Positions 1 through 8,990 are shown, counted from the stretch's first letter. The stretch: DNA of 64,000 bases from Sphingopyxis italica (GCF_011926545.1 NZ_JAATIT010000006.1:62001-126000); one strand, 5' to 3'. Notes: a model not told the origin generated them from the letters alone. Translations and numbers: made by a program.

Positions 1-124
1 AGGGCGCGCGCCGGTTCTCGCCGCCGCGCAGGTCGATGGTGACCTCGGGGATCTCGATACCCTTTTCGGCCATGAACAGCTTCACGACGCGTGGGTTGGG
101 GCCGACGCTATTGTAAAATTTCAT
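1..124 (-). CDS. glutathione S-transferase, N-terminal fragment (cut by window edge)
   Basis: Only the first 41 codons are present; the gene continues beyond the left edge. The ATG at 124 follows a purine-rich GGGGAGAGG site. The visible start, MKFYNSVGPNPRVV, with a KLFMAEKGIE helix and the IPEVTIDLRGGENR segment, fits the thioredoxin-fold glutathione-binding domain of GSTs (beta1-alpha1-beta2). It differs from the three complete GSTs downstream, which begin with a TPNG motif, so it is probably another GST class. It lies upstream of the same-strand SMP-30-like gene's stop region and is read in the same direction as most of the island. Its substrate cannot be judged from this fragment. Confidence 0.75.
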   Translation of the reverse strand, partial: MKFYNSVGPNPRVVKLFMAEKGIEIPEVTIDLRGGENRRAP

Positions 125-167
125 CTTATCCTCTCCCCGAGTCTTTTATCATTTTCGCGATCAATCG

Positions 168-1097
168 TCAATTAAGTTGACGGTTATGAAGTTTCAGCCC
201 CGAACGCGGCCAGCGGACGCGATACAGCGTCCCCGTCGTCGACGCCGTAATATAGGCGTCACACCGATCGGCGCCGCCAAAGGCGATGTTGGTGATCCCG
301 ACATCGGGCAGCGGCACGAACTCCGAACCGCTGCCGTCGGGGTCGAAAATCGTGATCCCGCCCTCGACCATCGTGCCGACGCAGATGTGCCCGCTTTCCT
401 CGATCGCCATGCTGTCGAGCAGGCGAAACGCCGGCGGCGTGCCGACGAAGCGGCCGGGCGCCCAGGGCGGCGGCGGCGCGAGGGTGCCGGGCGCGACGAT
501 CTCCATCGCCCAGACGCGCGCGGTCATCGTCTCGCTGACATAGAGCGTTCCGCCATCGGGCGAGAGGCCGATGCCGTTCGGCCCCATCATATCGGCACGC
601 TGGCGGCTGATCCGCGATCCGTCGGCGGCGGCGTAATAGATCGCGCCATGGTCACGGCCGGTCGCGCGAACCTGCCCGTGATCGGTGAACCAGAAACCGC
701 CGTTTGCATCGAAGACGATGTCGTTCGGACCTTTGAGGCGCTCGCCCTCGAAGCTGTCGTAAAGTATGGTCACCGCGCCGGTCGCGAGGTCGACGCGCTG
801 GATCGATCCGCAGGGTTCGGTGTTCGCGGCATGGCCGGGGAAGAGCAGGGCGCCCGCCTCGATCCACTCGAATCCGCCATTGTTGCAAACATAGGCGGCG
901 CCATCGGGGCCGATCGCGAGCCCGTTCGGTCCGCCGCCGAGGTCTGCGACGACCGACAAGCTGCCGTCGGGCGTGACCCGCGTCAGCGTGCCGCGCGCGA
1001 TCTCGACGAGCAATGCCGATCCGTCGGCCATCGGCACCGGCCCTTCGGGAAAGCGCAGGCCGGTCGCGACGACCTGGAGAGCGCCGTAGTCGCTCAC
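168..1097 (-). CDS. SMP-30/gluconolactonase-like (LRE family) protein
   Basis: This 309-residue protein has the repeated blades of a six-bladed SMP-30/gluconolactonase propeller. Metal-ligand candidates match the family: Glu18 in FPEGP, Asn125 in KGPNDI, Asn174 in GPNGIG and Asp228 in LLDSM. Members hydrolyse sugar or other lactones with a divalent metal. No signal peptide is seen, so it is probably cytoplasmic. Its start overlaps the stop of the upstream CMD-family gene by 4 bp, which indicates translational coupling in one operon read leftward. The neighbours suggest that it opens a lactone formed during breakdown of an unknown organic compound; that role is inferred from context. Confidence 0.85.
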   Translation of the reverse strand: MSDYGALQVVATGLRFPEGPVPMADGSALLVEIARGTLTRVTPDGSLSVVADLGGGPNGLAIGPDGAAYVCNNGGFEWIEAGALLFPGHAANTEPCGSIQRVDLATGAVTILYDSFEGERLKGPNDIVFDANGGFWFTDHGQVRATGRDHGAIYYAAADGSRISRQRADMMGPNGIGLSPDGGTLYVSETMTARVWAMEIVAPGTLAPPPPWAPGRFVGTPPAFRLLDSMAIEESGHICVGTMVEGGITIFDPDGSGSEFVPLPDVGITNIAFGGADRCDAYITASTTGTLYRVRWPRSGLKLHNRQLN

Positions 1098-1741
1098 CCT
1101 TGGGCCGGACGCGGCGCGCTGAGGAAGTCGGCGGCGCTGAAGCCCTCGGGCGCCGCGACCTCGACGATCGGGTCTTCGCGCGCGTCATATTCCATGCGCA
1201 ATGCGCGCGTGATCACGGCGTGCATGTCATAGAGGCAGGTGATGTAGGTGAATTCGAAAATCTGCTCGTCGTTCCAGAAGGTCTTGAGCTTGTCGAAGAC
1301 CTCGAGCGGGACGCGCCCGCTCGCCTGGGCGAGGCAATCGGCATAGGCGAGGACGGTGCGTTCCTGTTCGTCATAGCAATCGGCGACCTGCCAGTGCGCA
1401 ATGGCGGCGATCTTCTCCTCGCTGACGCCAAGGCCGCGGAGCGACTTGCAATGCTGCGAAAAAACGAACTGGCTGCCCTTGACCCAGCCGGCGCGCGTCT
1501 GGCCGAGCTCGCGGAGCACCGGGTCGATCGTGCGCGCGGGGTTGCGATAAACGGCGAAACCCTTGACCGCATGTTCGAAGATGTCGGGCGACAGCGCGAA
1601 CACCGTCCACCAGTCGCCGGGCGTGCCCGTCGCGGTGCCGGGCTCGGCGACGGGGTCACGCTCGCCGAACAGGCGGTTGTAATAGGCTAGAACGGTCTCG
1701 TCGGTGACTTCCGAGCGGGGAACCTGGCGCAGGACGGGCAT
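1094..1741 (-). CDS. carboxymuconolactone decarboxylase (CMD)/AhpD-like family protein
   Basis: This all-helical protein of 215 residues resembles the CMD/AhpD fold: FSQHCKSLRGLGVSEEKI followed by ERTVLAYADCLA. AhpD enzymes use a CxxC pair, but only a single cysteine in the SQHC motif is visible here, as in many uncharacterised CMD-like proteins, so peroxidase activity is doubtful. The ATG at 1741 was chosen over an in-frame ATG 30 bases upstream because AGGAG sits about 8 bases before it. It is coupled to the SMP-30 gene by a 4-bp overlap. Its job in this operon is unknown. Confidence 0.8.
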   Translation of the reverse strand: MPVLRQVPRSEVTDETVLAYYNRLFGERDPVAEPGTATGTPGDWWTVFALSPDIFEHAVKGFAVYRNPARTIDPVLRELGQTRAGWVKGSQFVFSQHCKSLRGLGVSEEKIAAIAHWQVADCYDEQERTVLAYADCLAQASGRVPLEVFDKLKTFWNDEQIFEFTYITCLYDMHAVITRALRMEYDAREDPIVEVAAPEGFSAADFLSAPRPAQG

Positions 1742-1776
1742 GGGATACTCCTGAAAAATTCTCGAATTCACAATGT

Positions 1777-1861
1777 CGTCATTGCGAGGAGCCGAAGGCG
1801 ACGCGGCAATCCAGAGCGTGCGGTAACCGCTCTGGATTGCTTCGCTGCGCTCGCAATGACG
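1777..1861. repeat. palindromic intergenic repeat, family A
   Basis: An imperfect inverted repeat opens with CGTCATTGCGAG and closes with CTCGCAATGACG, with internal arms GGCAATCCAGAGC and GCTCTGGATTGC. A second copy lies at 5354-5437. It is a REP-like element between two same-strand operons; a hairpin here could also protect or end transcripts. Confidence 0.85.
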
Positions 1862-1882
1862 AGGTGTTTTGCGGCACTGACA

Positions 1883-2278
1883 TCACGCGTTCGCGAATTT
1901 GCGGAATTCGGCGACGTGCGCGCTGTCGAAATATTCGTCGAGCCGCGTGATCTTGCCGTCTTCGACCTTGCAGATGATCGCGCAGGGCAGGCGCACTTCG
2001 CCCTCGTCGCGGACGCGCTTGCCTTTCAGGACATGCTGCTGGACGAAGCCACCGGGAAAAATGGTGAGCTGGCGGTCGGCATATTCGCGGTCCTTGATCC
2101 GCGCGACCATGCCGGTCAGCGTCTGCGCGGTCTGCGCCGGGGTGACGATCAACTCGTCGGTATTGTGCCAGATTTCGGCATCGGGGGTGAAGCTGCTTTG
2201 CATGGTCTCGATGTCGCCCGCCTCGATCGCGTCGAAAAAACGCTGCGCCATGTCGCGGATGTCGTTCTGCTCTGCCAT
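1883..2278 (-). CDS. SnoaL/NTF2-like family protein
   Basis: This 131-residue protein has a single cone-shaped NTF2-like fold: an N-terminal helix (MAQRFFDAIEAGDIETM), FTPDAEIWHNTDE, and a final strand pair RLDEYFDSAHV. The family includes cyclases, dehydratases, isomerases and ligand-binding proteins, so sequence alone does not fix the activity. The ATG at 2278 was chosen because AGGAG precedes it, although the frame stays open 14 codons further. It lies 10 bases after the SDR gene on the same strand, inside the MFS-SDR-SnoaL operon. A small-molecule isomerase or dehydratase role is plausible. Confidence 0.8.
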   Translation of the reverse strand: MAEQNDIRDMAQRFFDAIEAGDIETMQSSFTPDAEIWHNTDELIVTPAQTAQTLTGMVARIKDREYADRQLTIFPGGFVQQHVLKGKRVRDEGEVRLPCAIICKVEDGKITRLDEYFDSAHVAEFRKFANA

Positions 2279-2288
2279 GATGCTCTCC

Positions 2289-3176
2289 TTAAATCTTGGC
2301 GCCGAACATGCGGCCGCCATTGGCCGCGATCAGCCCGTCGATGTCGTCGCCTCTATAGTCGGGATCGGCCGAGGGACCGAAGGATGACAGCATGTCCCGC
2401 GTCACCAGTTCGGCCATCGCCTTCCATTCGGGGTGGGTGAAAATCCAGTATTCGCCGGCCTCGATCGCCTCGACGACCCGCGCGCCGATCTTGTCGGGCG
2501 CCATGCCGCCCGCGAGCACGCCCTGCATCGCCTGGCTCGTCGCCGCGGCCTTGCCGGCCTCGACTTCAACCGGGCGCAGGTCGCGCGTCGTCTCGACGAT
2601 CCGCGTCGCCGACATGCCGGGCATCAGCACCGAAATATCGACGCAGGTCCCGGCCAACTCGTTGCGCAGCGCCATCGCGATGCCGAGCGTCGCATATTTG
2701 GAACTGATGTAAGCGACCGAGATCGGCGGCGGCACGATCGCGACCATCGACGAGGTGATGACGAGGTGGCCGGGTTCGCCGCTGGCCTTCATGTCGGCGA
2801 GGAAGGTCCGGCAGGCGTAGAGATGCGCGTGCGCGTTGACCGCATAGTTCCAGCGCCAGACGTCGGTGTCGTACTGCTCGAACGGCCCCGATCCGCCGCC
2901 GACCCCGGCGTTGCTGAACAGGATGCGCACCGGGCCGAACTCGCGCGCCCTCGCGCCGGCGGCGGCCCAGCTGTCCTCGCTGGTGACGTCGAGCTGGAGG
3001 CCGAGCGCGTCGGCGCCGTCGCCGCGCAGCGTGGCTGCGGCCGCCTCGGCGCCGGCGCCGTCGATGTCGGCGAGGATCAGCGACGCGCCCTTCGCCGCGA
3101 GGGCCTTCGCGGTCGCGAACCCGAGACCGCTCGCGCCGCCGGTGACGAAGGCGGTCTTGCCCGCGACGTCGGTCAT
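2289..3176 (-). CDS. short-chain dehydrogenase/reductase
   Basis: This SDR of 295 residues uses NAD(P). The cofactor motif TGGASGLG is near residues 12-19, NAG is present in FSNAGVGGG, and the catalytic Ser and YxxxK appear in VITSSMV and AYISSKYA. An acidic residue after beta2 (ILADID) suggests NAD preference. The C-terminal tail beyond the core is longer than in minimal SDRs. The start at 3176 overlaps the stop of the MFS gene as ATGA, so translation is coupled. It probably oxidises an alcohol intermediate imported or handled with the MFS transporter; the substrate is unknown. Confidence 0.88.
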   Translation of the reverse strand: MTDVAGKTAFVTGGASGLGFATAKALAAKGASLILADIDGAGAEAAAATLRGDGADALGLQLDVTSEDSWAAAGARAREFGPVRILFSNAGVGGGSGPFEQYDTDVWRWNYAVNAHAHLYACRTFLADMKASGEPGHLVITSSMVAIVPPPISVAYISSKYATLGIAMALRNELAGTCVDISVLMPGMSATRIVETTRDLRPVEVEAGKAAATSQAMQGVLAGGMAPDKIGARVVEAIEAGEYWIFTHPEWKAMAELVTRDMLSSFGPSADPDYRGDDIDGLIAANGGRMFGAKI

Positions 3177-4468
3177 TCGGCGAAATCCTTTTCGAGATAA
3201 CGCGTCATGCGATACTGGGCGAGGCCGGCGGCGGCGGCGAAGGGCATCAGCGCCATCAATGCCCAACGCAGGCTTTCGTCGCCATGGACGGGCTTCAGAC
3301 TATCGCTGACCACCCCGGCGAACAGCGGGCCGAGCCCCAGCCCGATGATGTTGAACATCAGCATCAGCACCGCCGCGGCGGTCGCGCGGCTGCGCGGCGG
3401 GGTCAGATTCTGCACGAGCGCGAGCGCGGGGGCGACATAGGCGGTGCATGCCGCCATCGGGATCAGCATCAGCGCGAGCGACGCTTGCCATGTGTCGACC
3501 AGCAGCGCCGCGATGAAGGTCGGGATCAGCACTGCGGTCGCGAGCGCGGGGATCGTGCCATAAGCGCGCGCCGAATATTTCGCGCGGTGGCTGACCAGCC
3601 AGCCGCCGCCGAGAATGCCGATACCGAAGGTAATGCCAGCGGCCGGGCCGAACCAGGTCGCCATTGCTTCCAACGGCATCTTCTGCGTCCGCATCAGGAA
3701 GGCGGGAATCCAGTTGAGCATGCCATAGCTCACGAAGGCGGCAAGCCCGCTGCCGATCATCACCATGCGCAGCGACGGGCGGCGGATGAACATCGCGAGG
3801 CTCTGGCTGAAGGGCAGCGCCTCATCGGCCGGCTTATGCGCGTCCATCGCTCCGCGTGCGGGCTCGCGAACGAGCCAGATCAAAAGCGGCGCGACGAGGA
3901 TGCCGACGATGCCGATGACGATGAAGGCGTTGCGCCAGCCGATATTCGCGGCGGCCCATGCGCCGAAGGTCGCGCCGACGAACACGCCAAATGGCCCGTT
4001 TAGGGTGAAGAGACCGATCGCGAGCGGACGCCGCGCGGGCGAATAATAATCGGCGATCACCGACAGCGACGGCGCCGTTCCGCCGGCTTCGCCCGCGCCG
4101 ACGCCGAAGCGCATCAGTGCCAGTTGCCAGAAGTTCGAGACCATGCCGCACGCCGCGGTGAAGCCGCTCCACACGACGCAGGCGATGCCGATCAGCTTGA
4201 TGCGGTTCCAGCGGTCGGCGATCATCGCCACCGGCACCCCGGCGGCGGCATAGAAGAGCGCGAAAGCGAAGCCGGTGAGCAGACCGAATTGCGTGTCGCT
4301 GAAATCCATTTCGGCACGGATCGGCTCGACGAGCACCGACAAAAGCTGGCGGTCGACGAAGTTGATCGTGCCGACGATAAACAGCATGACCAGCGCGACA
4401 TTACGGCGCAGCGCGAGGCCGCTGTCGGGAACCGGGGCGCCTCCATCAAGGGCGGTAGCTTGCGACAT
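3173..4468 (-). CDS. spinster-type MFS transporter
   Basis: This 431-residue inner-membrane protein has about twelve hydrophobic segments. The first helix region reads GTINFVDRQLLSVL, and LFYAAAGVPVAMIADRWNR carries the MFS loop 2-3 signature, in the style of the spinster-like/4-hydroxybenzoate-type MFS proteins common in sphingomonads. The ATG at 4468 has GGGGAGAG upstream. It is the first gene of an operon with the SDR and SnoaL genes. The promoter in front of it overlaps an ATACTTAG operator-like site. It probably imports an organic acid or steroid-like substrate; the actual substrate cannot be told. Confidence 0.85.
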   Translation of the reverse strand: MSQATALDGGAPVPDSGLALRRNVALVMLFIVGTINFVDRQLLSVLVEPIRAEMDFSDTQFGLLTGFAFALFYAAAGVPVAMIADRWNRIKLIGIACVVWSGFTAACGMVSNFWQLALMRFGVGAGEAGGTAPSLSVIADYYSPARRPLAIGLFTLNGPFGVFVGATFGAWAAANIGWRNAFIVIGIVGILVAPLLIWLVREPARGAMDAHKPADEALPFSQSLAMFIRRPSLRMVMIGSGLAAFVSYGMLNWIPAFLMRTQKMPLEAMATWFGPAAGITFGIGILGGGWLVSHRAKYSARAYGTIPALATAVLIPTFIAALLVDTWQASLALMLIPMAACTAYVAPALALVQNLTPPRSRATAAAVLMLMFNIIGLGLGPLFAGVVSDSLKPVHGDESLRWALMALMPFAAAAGLAQYRMTRYLEKDFAE

Positions 4469-4506
4469 AACTCTCCCCAATGCGCACGAGTCTTCTTGGT
4501 CCAAAA

Positions 4507-4535
4507 ATACTTAGATATTTAAGTTTATCTGTCAA
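4507..4535 (-). promoter_or_regulatory. promoter of the MFS operon with ATACTTAG operator (site A)
   Basis: On the minus strand TTGACA (4530-4535) is followed by a 17-base spacer and AAGTAT (4507-4512), a good sigma-70-type promoter for the MFS gene starting at 4468. On the plus strand the -10 region reads ATACTTAGATA, and 4509-4524 is a near-palindrome (ACTTAGATATTTAAGT, two mismatched positions). The same word recurs at 8994, 12372 and 14317. The region also separates the divergent SDR gene at 4576. Confidence 0.6.
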
Positions 4536-4575
4536 CGTGCTTTACGGTAACGGCAAAATCGACGGGAGAGAAGAG

Positions 4576-5343
4576 ATGGATATCAGGGGCAAAAGCGCCA
4601 TTGTGACGGGTTCGGCGGGCGGCATCGGTCGCGCGACCGCGGTGATGCTGGCACAGCGCGGCGCGGCGGAGATCGCGCTCGTCGACGTCAACGCGGCGGG
4701 GCTGGCCGAGACCGCCCGGCTGGTCGAGGCCGAGGGCGCGCGGGCGAGCGTCCACCAACTGGACCTCTCCGACATTCCGGCGACCGAAGCCTGGTTCCGC
4801 GCGCATGGCGACGTCGATATCCTCCACAATAATGCCGGCGTCGTGTCGAGCCTGCCGCAATTTCCCGATGTCGATGCGGCGCGCGTCCGCTGGATCATCG
4901 ACGTCAACATCACCTCGCTCGTCGCGGCGACGCAGATCGCGGTGCAGGCGATGCGGAAGCGCGGGGGCGGGGTGATCGTCAACACCGTCTCGACCGTCGC
5001 GCTCGGCACCGGATTCTACGACGCGATGTATGCGACGACCAAGGCGGCGGTGATGATGTTCACGCGCTGCTGCGCGCCGCTCAAAGACGAATGCAATGTC
5101 CGCGTCGCGGGGATGCTGCCGGGGCTCGTCGATACGCCAATTCTCGACACGACGGGCGCGGGCGGCAAGTCCGAATGGATGAAGGCGGTGCTCGCGAATA
5201 ATGAGGCGTGCCGGCCGGAAGACATCGCCGGGGGCGTCGCGGCGCTGATCGAGGATGACAGTCTCGCCGGCGGCGATTGGGTCGCGGTGCGGCGGCTGAA
5301 TGGCGAGGTCGAATATCAGTGGGGACATGCCGATACGGTGTAG
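4576..5343 (+). CDS. short-chain dehydrogenase/reductase
   Basis: This is a classical SDR of 255 residues. TGSAGGIG (about 12-19) binds the dinucleotide, LVDVN ends beta2 with Asp (NAD preference), NNAG lies near residue 93, and VNTVSTVA plus YATTK supply the catalytic Ser, Tyr and Lys. The ATG at 4576 follows GGGAGAGAAG. It is transcribed divergently from the MFS operon across the shared operator region (site A), so both are likely controlled together. It stands alone on the plus strand and is followed by a palindromic repeat. Its substrate is unknown. Confidence 0.88.
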   Translation: MDIRGKSAIVTGSAGGIGRATAVMLAQRGAAEIALVDVNAAGLAETARLVEAEGARASVHQLDLSDIPATEAWFRAHGDVDILHNNAGVVSSLPQFPDVDAARVRWIIDVNITSLVAATQIAVQAMRKRGGGVIVNTVSTVALGTGFYDAMYATTKAAVMMFTRCCAPLKDECNVRVAGMLPGLVDTPILDTTGAGGKSEWMKAVLANNEACRPEDIAGGVAALIEDDSLAGGDWVAVRRLNGEVEYQWGHADTV

Positions 5344-5353
5344 CGCCCAACGT

Positions 5354-5437
5354 CGTCATTGCGAGCAAAGCGAAGCAATCCAGAGCGGCGCAGAGCCGCC
5401 CCTGGATTGCTTCGTCGCTTCGCTCCTCGCAATGACG
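5354..5437. repeat. palindromic intergenic repeat, family A (second copy)
   Basis: This copy has the same arms as the element at 1777-1861: CGTCATTGCGAG at the left, CTCGCAATGACG at the right, and GCAATCCAGAGC/CCTGGATTGC inside. It lies between two convergent genes, where the hairpin may also terminate transcription from both sides. Confidence 0.85.
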
Positions 5438-5444
5438 AGCGTGC

Positions 5445-6155
5445 TCACCGCGCCGGCGCTTCCAGCATATTCTTCCCGAACAAATTCGACCATTGCTCCT
5501 CGGTCAGCACCGGGCGGGCGCTCGACAGGTTCGCGGCGTTCTTGACGTCGGTCCCCGCCAGCACGGCGGGCCGTTCGTCGATCCGCGCGAACCAGTCGGC
5601 GACGGCGGGATAATCGTCGAGCGTCAGCCCGATCGCGCGGATCGCGCGCGTCCACGGCCATGCCGCGATGTCGGCGATCGAATATTCCTCCGCCAGATAA
5701 TCGGCTTCGCCCAGCCGCCCGTTGAGGACGTGGAGCAGCCGCAACGTCTCGTTGCGATAGCGTTCGACCGGATAAGCCTGCCCCTCCGGCGCATAGCGGA
5801 TGAAGTGATGCGCCTGACCCTGCATCGGGCCAAAACTCGCCATCTGCCACATCAGCCATTGCTGCGCCTGCGATCGGCGACGCGGATTTTCGGGAAGCAA
5901 CTGCCCGCTCTTCTCGGCGAGATAGAGCAGGATCGCGCCGCTCTCGAACACCGGCAGCGGCGCGCCGCCGCCGATGGGCTCATGGTCGACGATCGCGGGC
6001 AGGCGGCCGTTGGGGTTGATCCGCCGATATTCGGGGGTCAGATGGTCGCCCTCGAGCATGTTCATCGCGAACAGCTGGTGCGGAAGCCCGGTTTCTTCGA
6101 GCATGATCGAAACCTTGTGGCCGTTCGGCGTGGGGGTGAAATAAACGTCGATCAT
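5445..6155 (-). CDS. glutathione S-transferase (TPNG type)
   Basis: This GST of 236 residues starts FTPTPNGHKVSIMLEE, has the cis-proline region NGRLPAIVD and the glutathione gamma-glutamyl contact ESGAILLYLAEK, and then a helical C-terminal domain ending in SIADIAAWPW. The TPNGxK start resembles the YfcG/YghU (Nu-class) group, whose members act on disulfides or organic peroxides rather than by classic conjugation; some sphingomonad GSTs cleave aryl ethers. The start ATG overlaps the stop of the upstream SnoaL-like gene (ATGA), so the two are coupled. It is clearly related to the GSTs at 9557 and 10442. Confidence 0.88.
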   Translation of the reverse strand: MIDVYFTPTPNGHKVSIMLEETGLPHQLFAMNMLEGDHLTPEYRRINPNGRLPAIVDHEPIGGGAPLPVFESGAILLYLAEKSGQLLPENPRRRSQAQQWLMWQMASFGPMQGQAHHFIRYAPEGQAYPVERYRNETLRLLHVLNGRLGEADYLAEEYSIADIAAWPWTRAIRAIGLTLDDYPAVADWFARIDERPAVLAGTDVKNAANLSSARPVLTEEQWSNLFGKNMLEAPAR

Positions 6156-6649
6156 GCGGGATTTCCTTCGGCGAGAATGGCGCGTGCGGCGGCGAAAGCG
6201 GCCTCGAACGCGTCTTTCCCCGCAGGATAGGCGACGACGGCCAAAGTCACGCCCGCGATCTTCCACCCATCCCGCCGCACCAGCCGGTGCGTGTAGCGGC
6301 CGATCAGATCGCCGAGGAGCGCGCGGTCGCCGGCGCCGACGACATGCACGGCATCGACGATGCTCGTCACCGTCGCGCGGTCGCCGTTGATCGTGGCGAT
6401 GACATTGTGCAGCTGGTGCGCGGTCGCGTCGAAACCTTCGAGCGTCCGGCAGCGGTTCGTCCACTCGTCGGCGGGCACTTCGCCGACAAGCGATCCGATC
6501 GCGCCATAATCGATCGCGATCTCGTCGGTGAAAAGCGCGCGATAGGCGCGCCAGTCGCGCGCATCGAGCGCGGTCGCGTAACAGGTCACGACCGCGGCCG
6601 CCGCTTCCCTGTCGAGGAAAGCTTTGGCCGCGGCCGATCCCTGGGACAT
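6152..6649 (-). CDS. SnoaL-like (NTF2-fold) protein
   Basis: This 165-residue protein fits the SnoaL_4 type: CYATALDARDWRAYRALFTDEIAIDYG at the N-terminus, a HQLHNVIATINGD strand pair, and RYTHRLVRRDGWKIAGV near the end. Proteins of this fold act as dehydratases, isomerases or small hydroxylase components. It sits two bases after the TBDR stop and overlaps the GST start, so TBDR-SnoaL-GST form one minus-strand operon. A role in processing the molecule imported by the TBDR is likely but unproven. Confidence 0.8.
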   Translation of the reverse strand: MSQGSAAAKAFLDREAAAAVVTCYATALDARDWRAYRALFTDEIAIDYGAIGSLVGEVPADEWTNRCRTLEGFDATAHQLHNVIATINGDRATVTSIVDAVHVVGAGDRALLGDLIGRYTHRLVRRDGWKIAGVTLAVVAYPAGKDAFEAAFAAARAILAEGNPA

Positions 6650-6651
6650 CG

Positions 6652-8928
6652 TCAGAACTTGAACCCGGCCTCGACCGAGATATTGCGCGTCGGTTCCAGA
6701 TAGAGGATCGCGCGCGACACCTCGGTGATCGGCGCCGGCAAGCGGAAGGCGCTGCCGGTGGTCAGCTCATTGGTCAGGTTCTTGCCGACCAGCGCGAGAT
6801 GCCAGTTTTCATCCCGGTCGGCGAGTTGGATGCGCAGGTCGAGCTTCACATAGCCCTTCTGGAGGCCGAAGACCGGATCCTGATCGTCGGAATTATAGAA
6901 TTTCGACCGGCCGGCGGCGACGCCGGTGATGTCGAGCTTCAGATCCTCCGACATGTCGAAACGGGCGTGCGCGGTGACGCTGCCGGTGAACTTCGATGTG
7001 TTGGCCGGGCGATAACCGGCAAGATTGTTGTTCGCGATGCTTGTCGGATCGGTCGGAACGCAGCTGCCGTCGGCGACCTGAGCCGCCAGGCACGCCGCAC
7101 CGGGATAATCGTCATAGGCGATGTCCTGATAGGCGCCCGATGCGGTGATATCGAAATTGGGGATGGGAAAGATGCTGAGCGATCCTTCGATGCCCTTCGA
7201 TGTCGCACTTGCGGCATTGCCGGTCAGATAGCTCGATGTTTGGGGGCGATAGACCGACACCTGCAGATTCTTGAACTGGGTGTGATAGGCCGAAACATTG
7301 GCGATCACCGCGCCGTCGAACAGCGTCGACTTGACCCCCGCCTCGAAATTTTCCGACCGTTCGGGCTCGAAGGTGAAGCTACTGTCGACAGTGCCGAGCG
7401 TATTGCTGACAAAGCCGCCCGATTTCGATCCGCGGCCCCAGGTCGCATAGACCATGATGCGCGGAGCGATGTCGTATTGCAGCGTCACCGAGGGATCGAG
7501 ATTGCCCTCGCTGATCGAGCCTTCGGCACTCGAGATCGGGCGGATCGGGAAGGGGCCATAGACAAGCTCCGCCGCGAAATCGCCGTCCTTTTCGGTGTGG
7601 GTATAGCGCAGGCTGCCGATCGCGCGGAAAGCGTCGGTCAGGTTGAGCGTGCCCTGCCCGAACACCGAATAGCTGTCGGCGGTCTGGTTGAAGACGCTGT
7701 CGATGCGGCCGAAATAGGGACTGCCGCCCAGATCGAGGATGTTGAAGCCCTGGAACTGTTCGAGCTGATATTTGCTGTGGTCGTAATAAAGGCCCGCGAT
7801 GAACTCGAACGTCTCGCCGACGGGCGACAGGATTCGCACTTCCTGCGAGAATTGCTCGAACCGCTCGGGAAAGGCGTTATAGACAGAATTGTTGGTGAAC
7901 GCGCCGCCGCTGTTCGGAATCGTCTGGTCGAAACCATTGACGATCATCGAATTGAACCAGCTGTAGCCGGTGACCGAGGTCAGCGTATAGTCGCCGAGGG
8001 CGATATTGCCGACACCCGAGACCATCACCGATTCATTCCGGTTGCCTTCGTCGCCGAGCGCCGCGCGCTCCAGATAGCGCGTCGTCTGCGGATCCTGCTC
8101 GCTGGTCAGCGGGCTCGACACGGTGATGCCGCCGACGACGTCGGTGTTTCCATATTCGGCCTTCACCGTATAATCGAAGCTGGTCGAAGGCTCCCAGCGC
8201 AGCGTCAGGCGGGCAAGCTGCTTCTTGGTTTCGGGATCGTCATGGTCGGTCGCGCGGTTATAGATATAGCCGTCCTGCTTGACGATCTTGTAGGCGAAGC
8301 GCGCGCCGAGCGTGTCGCTGAGCGGACCCGCCACATAGCCCGACATGTCGATGCCCTTGTGGTCGAAATTATAGAGCGCGGTGAAGGCGCCTTCGGGCGT
8401 CGACGTCGGCCCGGCCGACACCACGCTGACCGCGCCCGCCGCGGTGTTCTTGCCGAACAATGCCCCCTGCGGCCCGCGCAGCACCTCGACCCGTTCGAGG
8501 TCGAAGAAGGGCGCCTGCGCCTGGCGGCTGCGCCCGGCATAAACGCCATCGACATAGAGCGAGACCGATTGGTCAAAGGCGAAGTTCGACGGTGGAGACC
8601 CGAAACCGCGGATATAGATGACGTCGTTGCCGGCGGTCGTCTGAACAAAGACGTTCGGCGTGTAGTTCATCACCGATTTGATGTCTGTAGCGTTGAAGTC
8701 GGAAAGCTTTTCGCCGCTGACGACCTCCATCGAAATCGGAACGTCCTGCAAATTCTGCTCGCGCTTCTGCGCGGTGACGATGATTTCGTTGATGTTGCTG
8801 TCGTCGGCCTCCGATGCAGCGACGGGCGCCGCGTCGGCGGGGGCCGCCTGCGCCATCGCCGGTGCGGCATTGGCAAGCATCGCGATCGCCGCAACGCCGG
8901 ATAGCAGGAACTGGTTATGCGCCTTCAT
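6652..8928 (-). CDS. TonB-dependent outer-membrane receptor
   Basis: This 758-residue protein begins with a signal peptide (cleavage probably after MAQ near residue 27) and carries the plug-domain start EIIVTAQKREQNLQDVP typical of sphingomonad receptors. The plug reads YIRGFGSPPSNFAFDQ and VEVLRGPQGALFGKNTAAG; the beta-barrel follows and ends in phenylalanine (ISVEAGFKF), the usual outer-membrane insertion signal. The ATG at 8928 with GGGAGGGTG upstream was chosen over an ATG 19 codons earlier. It leads an operon with SnoaL and GST genes. Its promoter overlaps the ATACTTAG-like site B. It probably takes up the organic substrate of this island. Confidence 0.92.
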   Translation of the reverse strand: MKAHNQFLLSGVAAIAMLANAAPAMAQAAPADAAPVAASEADDSNINEIIVTAQKREQNLQDVPISMEVVSGEKLSDFNATDIKSVMNYTPNVFVQTTAGNDVIYIRGFGSPPSNFAFDQSVSLYVDGVYAGRSRQAQAPFFDLERVEVLRGPQGALFGKNTAAGAVSVVSAGPTSTPEGAFTALYNFDHKGIDMSGYVAGPLSDTLGARFAYKIVKQDGYIYNRATDHDDPETKKQLARLTLRWEPSTSFDYTVKAEYGNTDVVGGITVSSPLTSEQDPQTTRYLERAALGDEGNRNESVMVSGVGNIALGDYTLTSVTGYSWFNSMIVNGFDQTIPNSGGAFTNNSVYNAFPERFEQFSQEVRILSPVGETFEFIAGLYYDHSKYQLEQFQGFNILDLGGSPYFGRIDSVFNQTADSYSVFGQGTLNLTDAFRAIGSLRYTHTEKDGDFAAELVYGPFPIRPISSAEGSISEGNLDPSVTLQYDIAPRIMVYATWGRGSKSGGFVSNTLGTVDSSFTFEPERSENFEAGVKSTLFDGAVIANVSAYHTQFKNLQVSVYRPQTSSYLTGNAASATSKGIEGSLSIFPIPNFDITASGAYQDIAYDDYPGAACLAAQVADGSCVPTDPTSIANNNLAGYRPANTSKFTGSVTAHARFDMSEDLKLDITGVAAGRSKFYNSDDQDPVFGLQKGYVKLDLRIQLADRDENWHLALVGKNLTNELTTGSAFRLPAPITEVSRAILYLEPTRNISVEAGFKF

Positions 8929-8990
8929 CTTCACCCTCCCATGGAGCTTGTCGTCGCGGTCCCGGAATGGTCTCCGATCCGTCAATCTGA

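Noticed and set aside
1094..1771. ATG at 1771 as the start of the CMD-family gene
   Set aside because: The ten extra residues have no ribosome site and would run into the palindromic repeat; ATG 1741 has AGGAG at good distance.
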